Shown: in pieces, positions 1-8,846 of the stretch
Layout: the number at the start of each line of letters is the position of its first letter
Position numbering within the stretch: position 1 is the stretch's first letter
DNA from: Pseudomonas mucoides
GTDB taxonomy: Bacteria > Pseudomonadota > Gammaproteobacteria > Pseudomonadales > Pseudomonadaceae
Reading direction: 5' to 3'
DNA: 64,000 nucleotides
NCBI RefSeq assembly: GCF_015461845.1
Contig: NZ_JACOPW010000001.1
Span: 1,240,001-1,304,000, forward strand
The notes under the pieces: generated by a model
Databases searched by the model: none
What the model was told of the DNA's origin: nothing
Seen by the model: the letters and a program-made list of their open reading frames with translations, nothing else
Position numbers and translations under genes: made by a program

Positions 1-711
1 CTCCACCACCGTCGCCCCCAGCGCCACCGCGGCCACGGAAACGCCAACCCCCATGGAGTGATCGGACAAACCGACCTGGCAACCGAACAATTCACGCAGA
101 TGGGGAATCGTTCGCACATTGCTGTTGGCCGGAGTCGCGGGATAGGTGCTGGTGCACTTGAGCAGCACCAGGTCCTTGCAACCGGCCTCACGGGCCGCGC
201 GCACGGTTTCATCGAGCTCGGCGATGCTGGCCATGCCGGTGGAAATGATCAACGGCTTGCCCGTGCCGGCGACCCGGCGAATCAGCGGCAAGTCGGTGTT
301 CTCGAAACTGGCGATCTTGTAAGCCGGCACGTCGAGGCTTTCGAGGAAGTCGACGGCGCTGTCATCGAACGGTGTGGAGAATGCCAGCATCCCCAGTTCC
401 TTGGCCCGGGCAAAAATCGGTGCATGCCACTCCCACGGTGTATGCGCTTTTTCGTACAAGGCATACAGCGATGTGCCCGCCCACAGACTGTTGGGGTCCT
501 TGATGAAGAACTCACCTTCGGACAGGTCCAGGGTCATGGTCTCGGCCGTGTAGGTTTGCAGTTTCAAGGCGTGGGCGCCGGCCTTGGCCGCCGCTTCGAC
601 GATTTGCAGCGCCATGTCCAGCGACTGGTTATGGTTGCCACTCATCTCGGCGATGATGAAGGGCGGCGCGTCAGCACCGATCAAGCGGTTGCCGATCTTG
701 AAACTAGTCAT
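1..711 (-). CDS. pseI: pseudaminic acid synthase (3' end beyond window)
   Basis: The frame reads inward from ATG at 711 and stays open to base 1, so 237 codons are present and the C-terminal third (about 350 residues expected in the family), including the antifreeze-like domain, lies outside. The protein begins MTSFKIGNRLIG and carries NeuB-family features: FIIAEMSGNHNQ near the N-terminus, KLQTYTAET around residue 50, and a TIM-barrel stretch with FSTPFDDSAVDFLE and YKIASFENTDLPLI. The enzyme condenses 2,4-diacetamido-2,4,6-trideoxy-altrose with phosphoenolpyruvate to give pseudaminic acid. The start overlaps the pseG stop by 8 bases, which fits translational coupling. PseI rather than sialic or legionaminic synthase is chosen because pseB, pseC, pseF and pseG lie directly upstream. 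Confidence 0.93.
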   Translation of the reverse strand, partial: MTSFKIGNRLIGADAPPFIIAEMSGNHNQSLDMALQIVEAAAKAGAHALKLQTYTAETMTLDLSEGEFFIKDPNSLWAGTSLYALYEKAHTPWEWHAPIFARAKELGMLAFSTPFDDSAVDFLESLDVPAYKIASFENTDLPLIRRVAGTGKPLIISTGMASIAELDETVRAAREAGCKDLVLLKCTSTYPATPANSNVRTIPHLRELFGCQVGLSDHSMGVGVSVAAVALGATVVE

Positions 712-2209
712 TGCGGTGATCCTTCAATACGCGCGTGAACGCGCAGGCACTCTGAGTGAAACCGGCTTCGCGAAAGACCTTCAGCGACGGCTGGTTGGAC
801 GGCAAAACCTGAGCAGTGATGGCGGTCAGTTGTGGCCAATGACGGGTGACGAAGGCCTCGCCCCGCGCCAGCAGCGCCCTGCCCCAGCCCAGCCCGAAAC
901 GGCCTTCGAACAGATAAATCGACACTTCGGCTTCAACGCCACGCCGGTCATAACGCAGCACACCGACCGGGCCATCATCCGCCTCGGCGATCAATAACAA
1001 GCGCTGGTCATTGCTCAGGCTGGCGGTCAGCCAGTTTTGATGGGCTTGCCGGTCAATGACACCGGTCTCCAGCGACCAGCGCCGCACGGCCTGCGCATTG
1101 CGCCCCTCGAACAACAACGTCGAATCGCCCAGGGTCGCCGGGCGTATCTGTAAAACCGCACCGGCCAATGCCGCCGCCACACGCTGCGCGCCACGGCCAT
1201 CGACCCATTGCCGGGAGCGTTCGGCGAGGCTCTGGCGCAAGCCCTGATTGTCCGCGACAAATCCCACGGCCTGACGCAGCTGTTCAACACAGACCTGCTC
1301 ACGCGGCCCCAGGTAGACATGGGCCCCCGCTGCCGCCATGACTTCGCCATTGGCCTGCTGATTATTCGACACGGCGATGCAAATCGTCGGTAGCCCCAGC
1401 GCCGCCCGCTCCCAGCTGGTACCGCCACCGGCACCGACAAACAAGTCGGCCTCGGTCATCAACCGGTAGAAGTCGCTGACAAAACTGTGCAAACGCCAGT
1501 TTGGACGATCTGCCGCCAACGCCTGCATCTGTTCCCAGGCCGGATTATCGGCACCGGCCACAAAATCGACGTCCAGCTCATGGAAGTCCGCCATCGCCAA
1601 CATCGCATGATGCGTCTGCATTGCCGCATCGAAACCACCGAAATTCACCAGCACCCGCTTGGCCCGGGGTTTGATCTCGATGGCCGCGCAGTTGAACTCA
1701 TCACGCAGCATCGCAAAACGCGGGCCGAGCAAGGTCTGGCAACCCCGCGGCAGCAGCGAGGCATAAGCCTCAGGTGTACCGGACAGGTTCTGATTGAGCA
1801 GCAGATCGACGCTATAGGTGCGCGTCGCAAGGTCATCCACCGCTGCGATCCGGGGTGCCCAGCGTCGGGCTGCGGTTTGCCAGTGATGATCGAGGCCATA
1901 GTGGTCGACAATGATCCAGTCGAACGCCGGCTGGTCTTCCAGCACCTGTGCCAATGCGTCGATGTCCGCTTGCCACGGCAGCATCGATTCGATGGCTTGT
2001 TGCGGATCTTCATCAGGATAACGATCCGGCAGCGCAAAGGTTTCGAAGCCCTCACCCGCCAAAGCATCCAGTCGATGGCCCGGCAGCAGACGACAGGCAA
2101 ACGCCACGTGCGAACCCTGCTTGCGCAAGGTTCTGGCCAGTGGCAACAGGCGCGCGATATGGCCGCTGCCAATCGTCGGCGAAGCGTCGGAACGAATCAG
2201 CACTCTCAT
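704..2209 (-). CDS. pseG: PseG hydrolase fused to PseH-type N-acetyltransferase
   Basis: A 501-residue two-domain protein. Residues 1 to about 345 are the PseG glycosyltransferase-B fold (start MRVLIRSDASPTIGSGH; FVGAGGGTSWERAALGLPT around 255-275), which removes UDP from UDP-2,4-diacetamido-trideoxy-altrose. From about residue 350 a GNAT domain follows (IRPATLGDSTLLFEGRN; acetyl-CoA loop in GRFGLGWGRALL; closing NQPSLKVFREAGF). The GNAT part would supply PseH, the C4-amino acetyltransferase, and no separate pseH is seen. The start ATG overlaps the pseF stop in an ATGA. The fusion places consecutive pathway steps on one chain. Domain identity is clear; the exact PseH role of the second domain is inferred from context. 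Confidence 0.92.
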   Translation of the reverse strand: MRVLIRSDASPTIGSGHIARLLPLARTLRKQGSHVAFACRLLPGHRLDALAGEGFETFALPDRYPDEDPQQAIESMLPWQADIDALAQVLEDQPAFDWIIVDHYGLDHHWQTAARRWAPRIAAVDDLATRTYSVDLLLNQNLSGTPEAYASLLPRGCQTLLGPRFAMLRDEFNCAAIEIKPRAKRVLVNFGGFDAAMQTHHAMLAMADFHELDVDFVAGADNPAWEQMQALAADRPNWRLHSFVSDFYRLMTEADLFVGAGGGTSWERAALGLPTICIAVSNNQQANGEVMAAAGAHVYLGPREQVCVEQLRQAVGFVADNQGLRQSLAERSRQWVDGRGAQRVAAALAGAVLQIRPATLGDSTLLFEGRNAQAVRRWSLETGVIDRQAHQNWLTASLSNDQRLLLIAEADDGPVGVLRYDRRGVEAEVSIYLFEGRFGLGWGRALLARGEAFVTRHWPQLTAITAQVLPSNQPSLKVFREAGFTQSACAFTRVLKDHRND

Positions 2210-2901
2210 TGCACTTCACCGCCGGCTTTCAATGCCGCGTACAGATATTCGGCACGCTTCCAGTCTTCAACGGTGTCGATGTCTTGCACCAGATACCGCG
2301 GCAAAATCACTGGCAGGCTCGCCGGGGAAAACAGTACATCGCCGCGCAACCAGGCTTCGCGACGCCCCCAGTAAAACTGGCCGGCGTCCTGAAAGGCTTC
2401 GGGCAAATCCTGGGAACGGGTCGTGCGAAATTCCGGGTAAAGCGAGGTCAAGGCGCCCTCTTCGTCGAGGGTCAAGGCACGCTGCACGGGGAAGCCGAAA
2501 CCGGCGACGGAAAATGCAAACGATTTGTCTGGATGCCGCTTGAGCAATTCCAGCCCCTGGCGCAGATACCGCGCTTGCAACAGCGGCGCGGTCGCATAGA
2601 CGCAGCAGGCAAAGTCGAACGCCGGCAGTTCATTCAAGGCATGTACCATCACCGCCGCCGTGCCGGTGAAATCATCCGCCAACGACGCCGGACGCATGAA
2701 CGGCACGTGAGCCCCATGCGCCCGGGCAACCTCGGCAATTTCTTCATCGTCGGTGCTGACAACCACCTGATCGAACAGCGCTGAATCCAGCGCCGTACGA
2801 ATCGAGCGAACGATCATCGGCACGCCGTCGAACGGCTTGAGGTTCTTGCGGGGAATACGCTTGCTGCCACCTCGGGCCGGAATGATCGCAACGCTGCTCA
2901 A
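2206..2901 (-). CDS. pseF: pseudaminic acid cytidylyltransferase
   Basis: Activates pseudaminic acid with CTP to CMP-pseudaminic acid, the donor for flagellin glycosyltransferases. The N-terminus SSVAIIPARGGSKRIPRKN is the nucleotide-binding motif of acylneuraminate cytidylyltransferases, and SLADDFTGTAAVM and the FWGRREAWLRGD-like end fit PseF/NeuA. The chosen start is TTG at 2901, because GAGGAG lies 7 bases upstream and the reading then begins right at the family N-terminus. It gives 231 residues, the usual length. A longer frame to 2961 would run into pseC. The pseC stop is 4 bases upstream and pseG overlaps downstream, so it is mid-operon. Confidence 0.93.
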   Translation of the reverse strand: MSSVAIIPARGGSKRIPRKNLKPFDGVPMIVRSIRTALDSALFDQVVVSTDDEEIAEVARAHGAHVPFMRPASLADDFTGTAAVMVHALNELPAFDFACCVYATAPLLQARYLRQGLELLKRHPDKSFAFSVAGFGFPVQRALTLDEEGALTSLYPEFRTTRSQDLPEAFQDAGQFYWGRREAWLRGDVLFSPASLPVILPRYLVQDIDTVEDWKRAEYLYAALKAGGEVQ

Positions 2902-2905
2902 GGTA

Positions 2906-4069
2906 CTACTCCTCAAGGACCAGCCGTCGCAACTGCTCGACCACGTAATCCTGTTGTTCATCGCTCAGTAAAGGAAACAGCGGCAGGCTGATGGCCTCGG
3001 CGTAGTAACGCTCCGCTTGCGGGAAGTCCCCCTCGGAAAATCCCAGGTCACGATAATACGGCTGCAAATGCACCGGAATATAGTGCAGGTTCACCCCGAC
3101 CCCGGCGGCTCGCAAGCCTTCGAACACCTGCCGATGACTGAGGTTGATGCGCTCCGTCTGCAGGCGCACCACGTACAGGTGCCATGCCGATTCGGCCTCG
3201 GGCTGAATGCTCGGCAGGGTCACCGGCAAGTACGCCAGCAACCGCTCATAACGCGCCACCAGTTCACGACGACGGTCGATAAACCCGTCAAGTTTACCCA
3301 GCTGTGACAACCCAAGGGCTGCTTGCAGGTCAGTGATGCGGTAATTGAAGCCCAGCTCCACTTGCTGGTAATACCATGGACCGTGGCTGGGTTCGGTCAT
3401 GTGCTGCGGATCGCGGGTCATGCCGTGGCTGCGCAGACGTTGCAAGCGTTCAGCCAGCTGCGGGCGATTGGTCAGCACCATGCCACCTTCGGCACTGGTG
3501 ATGATCTTGACCGGGTGGAAACTGAACACCGTCATGGCGGCGAATTCGCCACAGCCCACCGGGCGACCGGCGTAGGAGGCGCCAACCGCATGGGATGCGT
3601 CTTCGATGACCGTGAAGCCATAGCGCTCGGCCAGTTCGGCGATCATGCGCATGTCACAGCTTTGTCCGGAAAAGGCCACCGCCACCAGCACTTTGGGCAG
3701 CGTGCCGCTGTCTTCGGCTGCTTCCAGCTTTGCTTTCAGGGCATAGGCATCGAGGTTCCAGGTCAACGGATCGATGTCGACGAAATCCACGTCGGCACCG
3801 CAATAACGACCACAGTTGGCCGAGGCCAAAAAGGTGTTCGGCGTGGTCCACAAACGATCGCCCGGCCCAAGCCCCGCCGCCAGGCAAGCGATGTGCAGCG
3901 CCGCCGTGGCGTTGCACACCGCCACCGCGAAACCGGCCTGGCAACGTTCGGCCATGGCCTGTTCGAAACGCTCGATGGTCGGCCCTTGCGTGAGCCAGTC
4001 AGACTGCAACACGGCAACCACCGCATCGATGTCTGCCTGATCGAGGCTTTGCCGACCGTAAGGAATCAT
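2906..4069 (-). CDS. pseC: UDP-4-keto-6-deoxy-AltNAc C4 aminotransferase
   Basis: A 387-residue DegT/DnrJ/EryC1-family PLP enzyme and second step of the pseudaminate pathway. It transaminates the PseB product at C4. It begins MIPYGRQSLDQADIDAVV and contains NATAALHIACLAAGLGPGD, the PLP-phosphate-binding region, VIEDASHAVGA with the aspartate that contacts the pyridine nitrogen, and FSFHPVKIITSAEGG with the Schiff-base lysine. Length matches the family. The start overlaps the pseB stop in ATGA. The alternative, a perosamine or viosamine transaminase, is disfavoured because pseB precedes it and pseF, G and I follow. Confidence 0.94.
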   Translation of the reverse strand: MIPYGRQSLDQADIDAVVAVLQSDWLTQGPTIERFEQAMAERCQAGFAVAVCNATAALHIACLAAGLGPGDRLWTTPNTFLASANCGRYCGADVDFVDIDPLTWNLDAYALKAKLEAAEDSGTLPKVLVAVAFSGQSCDMRMIAELAERYGFTVIEDASHAVGASYAGRPVGCGEFAAMTVFSFHPVKIITSAEGGMVLTNRPQLAERLQRLRSHGMTRDPQHMTEPSHGPWYYQQVELGFNYRITDLQAALGLSQLGKLDGFIDRRRELVARYERLLAYLPVTLPSIQPEAESAWHLYVVRLQTERINLSHRQVFEGLRAAGVGVNLHYIPVHLQPYYRDLGFSEGDFPQAERYYAEAISLPLFPLLSDEQQDYVVEQLRRLVLEE

Positions 4070-5067
4070 GCCGACAACTCGGCGTGCAGGTCTGCGATCT
4101 GACCCACCGACAGGAAGTGCGGGTTGGTGTCGGAGCGGTATTCGAAGTCCTCGCTCACGGCATTCCCCTGTTCGCCCAGATTGTCCACGGCAAAATCCAC
4201 GTCGACACTGGTGAAGCGGATCGACGGCTGAATCGTGTAGTGATCGGCGAACTCCAGGGTCATCCGCGCGTCGTCCAGCGGCACCATCAATTCATGGAGT
4301 TTTTCGCCCGGGCGAATCCCGACGTTCTTGTGCGGCAGGTGTTCAGCCATGCCCTGCGCCAGATCAACGATGCGAATCGATGGAATCTTCGGCACAAACA
4401 CTTCACCGCCGTGCATGCGCGCAAAGCTGTCGAGCACGAATTGCACGCCGTGATCGAGGGTGATCCAGAAACGCGTCATGCGTTCATCGGTGATCGGCAG
4501 TTCAGTGGCGCCTTCACGGATCAGCTTGCTGAAGAACGGCACCACCGAGCCCCGCGAACCGGCCACGTTGCCGTAGCGGACCACGGCAAAGCGCGTTTGC
4601 TGTTCACCGGCAATGTTGTTGGCAGCGACAAACAGTTTGTCCGACAGCAACTTGGTCGCGCCGTACAGGTTGATCGGGCTGGCGGCCTTGTCGGTGGACA
4701 GCGCGACGACTTTTTTCACACCGTTGTCGATGGCCGCGGCGATGATGTTCTCGGCGCCATTGACGTTGGTACGAATACATTCAGTCGGGTTGTATTCCGC
4801 CGCCGGCACTTGCTTCAGGGCGGCGGCATGCACCACGTAATCGATACCGCGCATGGCCTGGCGCAAACGCTCGGCGTCGCGCACATCACCCAAAAAGTAA
4901 CGCATGCACGGGGCATTGAACGTCTGCTGCATTTCGTACTGCTTGAGCTCATCGCGCGAGAACACGACGACGCGTTTTGGCTGGTATTGCTCCAGCAGCC
5001 GACGAATGAAGTTGCGCCCGAACGAGCCGGTGCCGCCGGAGATGAAAATCGATTTACCGTTAAACAT
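4066..5067 (-). CDS. pseB: UDP-GlcNAc 4,6-dehydratase (inverting)
   Basis: First enzyme of pseudaminate synthesis (FlaA1 type). It dehydrates UDP-GlcNAc and inverts C5. The 333-residue extended SDR protein starts MFNGKSIFISGGTGSFGRNF, the NAD(P) glycine motif. STDKAASPINLYGATK carries the catalytic Lys and Tyr-x-x-x-Lys region, and RYGNVAGSRGSVVPFF is diagnostic of the polysaccharide-synthesis SDR group. ATG at 5067 lies 30 bases after the stop of the upstream glycosyltransferase, so pseBCFGI may be read through from that gene or from a promoter within it; no convincing promoter is visible in the short gap. Confidence 0.95.
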   Translation of the reverse strand: MFNGKSIFISGGTGSFGRNFIRRLLEQYQPKRVVVFSRDELKQYEMQQTFNAPCMRYFLGDVRDAERLRQAMRGIDYVVHAAALKQVPAAEYNPTECIRTNVNGAENIIAAAIDNGVKKVVALSTDKAASPINLYGATKLLSDKLFVAANNIAGEQQTRFAVVRYGNVAGSRGSVVPFFSKLIREGATELPITDERMTRFWITLDHGVQFVLDSFARMHGGEVFVPKIPSIRIVDLAQGMAEHLPHKNVGIRPGEKLHELMVPLDDARMTLEFADHYTIQPSIRFTSVDVDFAVDNLGEQGNAVSEDFEYRSDTNPHFLSVGQIADLHAELSA

Positions 5068-5097
5068 GCCTTGAGTCCTTGTACCTGTCAGCCAGGC

Positions 5098-8031
5098 TTA
5101 AGCGAGCAACTGCGTCCAGTTCACACTGGAGGCTGCGCCGAGGGTAAAGCCCTTGCCGGTCAAGGCCAGGTTCTGGTTGTACGCCGCGTCTTGAGCGAAG
5201 CGCGCGCGCCACTTGTCTTGCAGGGCCGCGGCCGTTTGCGGTGCATCCGGCAACAGGCCCGGGTGCAGCATCTGCGCTTGCGGGCACCAGACGATCAGGT
5301 AACCGGCGTCGGCGGCTTTCAGGCACAGGTCGATGTCAGCAAACGCTTCGTCGAAATGCTCTTCGTCCAGACCGCCTACGGCCTCGTACAGCTCCTTGCG
5401 CACCATCATGCAAGCGCCGGACACTGCCGAGTAGTTCTGTTCAACCTGGTGACCGTTCATGTAGCCCTTGGCATCTTTGCGCTCATCGACAAACACCGAA
5501 CCGACCACGCCGTTGAAGCCCAGTACCAGACCTGCTTGTGTGGTCGCTCCACGGAAGTTCATCAGCTTGCCGCCGACAATCCCGACTTCCGGACGCTGGG
5601 CCTGATTGAGCAGGCTGTCGAGCCAGTTGGAATTGACCACTTCAGCTTCGGCCGACATCAACACCACGTAGGCGCCCTTGGCTTCACTGACCGCAAAGTT
5701 ATGCAGCGCCGAGGCGCTCAAGCGTTTACCGGTGCGCAGGACGCGCAGGCGATCGCCCTTGCCTTCCAGGCTGGTCAGCCAGGTCGCCAGTTCTTCGGAC
5801 TGGCTGTGGTTATCGGCGATCAGGATTTCATGCTGCTGGTAACGGGTACGTTGCAGCACGCTGACCACCGCGCGTTGCAGGTGCTCCAGATTGTCCTGAC
5901 TGTGCAGGATGATCGAGACCTTTGGCCGCGCGGCATGCTGGTAATCGATCTGCCAGGTTTGAGGCAGCCCGGAGCTGACCTGACCGCGATAGCCGCGGGC
6001 GGTCAGGTGACGGGTCAGGGTTTGACGCTCGTGAGGGTTTTCCTCGACGGACGCCGCGTTGCAGATCAGCAGCGGCTCGGCCAGATGCGCCAGGCCACCC
6101 AGGCCCCCGTCTTCGATCAGACGCAGCAACAGGTCGAACTCCAGCGCCGACAGGTATTCAGCCGAGTAGCCTCCCGCGTTCACCAATACGTCACGCTGGA
6201 TCAGCCAGTGGCGGGCCATCAGCGACGGCACGGTTTGCAGCAGATCAAGGTTGACGCCCGGACGGAACACATCCGCCAGTGAGCCGTTTTCCTGACGCTG
6301 GATTTCATCCATCGCCACAGCACGAATGCCTTCGGCGCCCATCAGTTCGAGGCTGGCGCGCAGCAGACCGCTGGCGGTGAACTGATCACCGGCCTCAGCC
6401 AGTACCAGCCAGTCGGCGGTGGACTGGTTGACGCTCTGGTTGATGCGCTCGACGTAATTGGTGGCGGTGACTTTGACGAAATGCACGGTGTCACGCGGTG
6501 TGGTGGTCGCCGGCAAATCACCGGTGGTGAACACCACGACCTTGAACGCCTTGCAATTACCAGCGACCAGGCTGTCGAAGGTGGCCTGCAACTTGACCAT
6601 GTCGGCGTCGAGGTCCAACAGCATGATGCCGAACTGCGGGCCGCCATTGCGTTTACGCAGCTGCGCCTCAATCACCTTGAGCTGCTTGGCATCCGGGTTG
6701 CGGGCATCGAGCCAGTTCAGCAAGCGCCCGGACGGCATGTTCTCGAACAACGATTGCTCGTCCTGTGCCGGCACCGACGCCAGGCGTTCGGCCCAGGCTT
6801 GCAGCTTGAGGCCTTCTTCGGGCTCATCGGAATCCTTCAACGACTCGACCAGACGCGACACCACCGTGCGGTTGAACGCATACAGGCTCAGGGCTTCCCA
6901 CAAACGGCTGCGCAACGTGCGCTCGTTGTCGTTGGGGTGCACGCGCATCAGCTCATGTTGCTTGAGCAAGAGGCCTTCCAGTTCCTGCAGCTGCAACTTG
7001 CCGGCCGGCATGGTGTGCAGCAGGAATTCGAACTCGGTCAGCAAATCGAAAACCGGCTGGTTGTAGAACGGCATCTCGACAAACTGCATCTGACCAAACA
7101 GACGCGAAGGGTCGTTGCCTGCCTGTAGCCAGGTCGAGGTGAAAATCATCGTGCCCTGCAACGAACGCATGTTGGTCAGGCAGTCGGCCATGGTGGCGAA
7201 ACTGTCCAGCGCCACCTGCTTGCCTTCGGCCAGTGTCTTGTGGGACATGCCGGTCGGCAACGACGCCAGAAACTCGGCAAAGCGCTCGCGATCGGCCACG
7301 GTTTTTGCGTCCTTGAGCGTCAACACCGTCAGCACGTTGGTGTTGTGCTCCGAGGCACCGTAAGGGATTTCCCGCACGGCGAACGGGATCGGCAAGATCC
7401 GCGCCTTGGCGCGCGCGAGCATGTAATAGGCATGGCCGATTTCCTGCCATTCGAAGCTGGTGCCCGGCAGCAACGCGTTGTGCCAGTCCTGCAGCAACTC
7501 GGTACGGCTGACCGCGTAGAACGGCGGCAGGAAGTGCCCCATGAATTGCGTCAGGCGTTCTTCGGCCGACTCCGAGCAATAGTCCTCCGGGCCCTTGCGG
7601 TCGCGGCGGAAGTAATTCACTTCCGTGGCGCGCGCCAGGTACATGATCCCGTAGCCGTGGCACATGCCGTAGTCGGCGTTGTCTTCGAGAAACTCCAGCG
7701 ACTCGGTGACCGCATCGTGCAGCAGGAAATCGTCATCGGCGGCCAGCACCATGTACGGCGTGGTCACCTGATTCACGCCATAGGCGAGTTTGTCCTGCAA
7801 CCCGGTGTAGGTGAATTGCGGCAGGTGCCGGTAATCGACCATCGGGTAATCACGGGCGATGTTCTCGTCGCTTTTCAGCGAAGAGTCCAGGACCAGAATC
7901 GTGCAGGGATAGCTGCTGTAATACTGCAAGGTGCGCCGCAGGTAGGCGTTGCGGTTGTGGGAAATCACCACCACCGTCAACCGTTCATTCAGCGGTGCCA
8001 CATCGTTTCGAGCAGTGTTTTGAACGCGCAT
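5098..8031 (-). CDS. two-domain flagellin-type glycosyltransferase
   Basis: A large cytoplasmic protein with two GT-A modules. The N-terminal module (from LTVVVISHNRNAYLRRTL, with the metal-site run LAADDDFLL) resembles the TIGR00180 glycosyltransferases. A long helical middle part has no obvious catalytic motif. The C-terminal family-2 module begins about residue 710 (KVSIILHSQDNLEHLQRAV) and includes QRPEVGIVGGKLM and ADIDLCLKAADAGYLIVW. That last block closely matches the 15362-18934 protein, so the two are paralogues. The start at 8031 (MRVQNTARND, 977 residues) is preferred because GGGGAT precedes it; an upstream in-frame ATG at 8076 lacks a ribosome site. Its place between the two sugar pathways suggests it adds one of the sugars to flagellin. 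Confidence 0.85.
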   Translation of the reverse strand: MRVQNTARNDVAPLNERLTVVVISHNRNAYLRRTLQYYSSYPCTILVLDSSLKSDENIARDYPMVDYRHLPQFTYTGLQDKLAYGVNQVTTPYMVLAADDDFLLHDAVTESLEFLEDNADYGMCHGYGIMYLARATEVNYFRRDRKGPEDYCSESAEERLTQFMGHFLPPFYAVSRTELLQDWHNALLPGTSFEWQEIGHAYYMLARAKARILPIPFAVREIPYGASEHNTNVLTVLTLKDAKTVADRERFAEFLASLPTGMSHKTLAEGKQVALDSFATMADCLTNMRSLQGTMIFTSTWLQAGNDPSRLFGQMQFVEMPFYNQPVFDLLTEFEFLLHTMPAGKLQLQELEGLLLKQHELMRVHPNDNERTLRSRLWEALSLYAFNRTVVSRLVESLKDSDEPEEGLKLQAWAERLASVPAQDEQSLFENMPSGRLLNWLDARNPDAKQLKVIEAQLRKRNGGPQFGIMLLDLDADMVKLQATFDSLVAGNCKAFKVVVFTTGDLPATTTPRDTVHFVKVTATNYVERINQSVNQSTADWLVLAEAGDQFTASGLLRASLELMGAEGIRAVAMDEIQRQENGSLADVFRPGVNLDLLQTVPSLMARHWLIQRDVLVNAGGYSAEYLSALEFDLLLRLIEDGGLGGLAHLAEPLLICNAASVEENPHERQTLTRHLTARGYRGQVSSGLPQTWQIDYQHAARPKVSIILHSQDNLEHLQRAVVSVLQRTRYQQHEILIADNHSQSEELATWLTSLEGKGDRLRVLRTGKRLSASALHNFAVSEAKGAYVVLMSAEAEVVNSNWLDSLLNQAQRPEVGIVGGKLMNFRGATTQAGLVLGFNGVVGSVFVDERKDAKGYMNGHQVEQNYSAVSGACMMVRKELYEAVGGLDEEHFDEAFADIDLCLKAADAGYLIVWCPQAQMLHPGLLPDAPQTAAALQDKWRARFAQDAAYNQNLALTGKGFTLGAASSVNWTQLLA

Positions 8032-8087
8032 ATTTCTATCCCCACAACCGGCCAGAAGCCGAGAACCTACATTCAATTCAAAAGTGA

Positions 8088-8846
8088 TTAACGAACGCGA
8101 CGCAGATAGCCATCCGGCGCCACGGTGATCAGCAGCTTGTTCTGCAACTGACGGTCGATTTCGAAGTCAGCGTTTTCTTCCAGGTATTTCCACACGGCGG
8201 TCTTCGGGTTGTCGCCCGGGCCCCATGGACGATCCGGGAAGAAATCGGCCGGCATGTCCTCAACCACGGTGTCCATGACCACGCAATAGCTGTCTACCGA
8301 CACCAGCGGTGCGTACAGACGCAGCTCTTCCAGTACGTGATCGTGGGTGTGGTTGGAGTCGAGTACGAGGATGACTTTCTTGCCTTCGGCGGCAGCGCGG
8401 ACTTGTGCGGCGATCGCCTCGTCGATGCTCGAGCCTTCGATCATTTTGATGCGCTTGCTCATCGGGTGGCTTTCGATGGCTTCGCGGTTGTGCGGGCGAA
8501 TGTCGAGGTCGATGCCCAGCACTTCGCCGTGGCCTTGCAGCTCCAGCAACGAGGCGTAGTAGATGATCGAACCGCCGTGGGCGATGCCGCATTCAATCAC
8601 CAGGTCGGGTTTGACCTGCCAGATGATTTCCTGCATCGCCATCATGTCTTGCGGCAGCTGGATGATCGGACGGCCCATCCACGAGAAGTGGTAGCTGTAC
8701 TTGTGCTTGGCCGACTGGTTGAAGAAATCCTGGGCCAGACCGGTGAGTTTCTGGTCGTCGCCCTGAGCGGCGATTTGTTCTGCGCACTCGGCTTCGAAGG
8801 CTTTATTGATGGTGTTGTCAGTCATTTTTCTAATCTCAATAGTCAC
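8088..8846 (-). CDS. CmcI-like O-methyltransferase (cephalosporin hydroxylase family)
   Basis: A 252-residue SAM-dependent enzyme of the CmcI/rhamnosyl O-methyltransferase family. The SAM site is PDLVIECGIAHGGSIIYYA followed by the acidic strand VLGIDLDI, and VILVLDSNHTHDHVLEEL carries the probable metal-binding acidic and His residues. Members commonly methylate sugar hydroxyls, so an O-methyl group on the flagellar glycan is inferred. Despite the family name, antibiotic hydroxylation is unlikely here. The start overlaps the upstream methyltransferase stop in ATGA; a second in-frame ATG at 8825 is possible. It is the last gene of the overlapped rfbF-led series. Confidence 0.85.
   Translation of the reverse strand: MTIEIRKMTDNTINKAFEAECAEQIAAQGDDQKLTGLAQDFFNQSAKHKYSYHFSWMGRPIIQLPQDMMAMQEIIWQVKPDLVIECGIAHGGSIIYYASLLELQGHGEVLGIDLDIRPHNREAIESHPMSKRIKMIEGSSIDEAIAAQVRAAAEGKKVILVLDSNHTHDHVLEELRLYAPLVSVDSYCVVMDTVVEDMPADFFPDRPWGPGDNPKTAVWKYLEENADFEIDRQLQNKLLITVAPDGYLRRVR

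Noticed and set aside
4084..6282. Long plus-strand open frame of 732 codons
   Set aside because: It runs antisense through pseB and the 977-residue glycosyltransferase, both with clear family motifs. The frame has no recognisable domain and reflects high GC.
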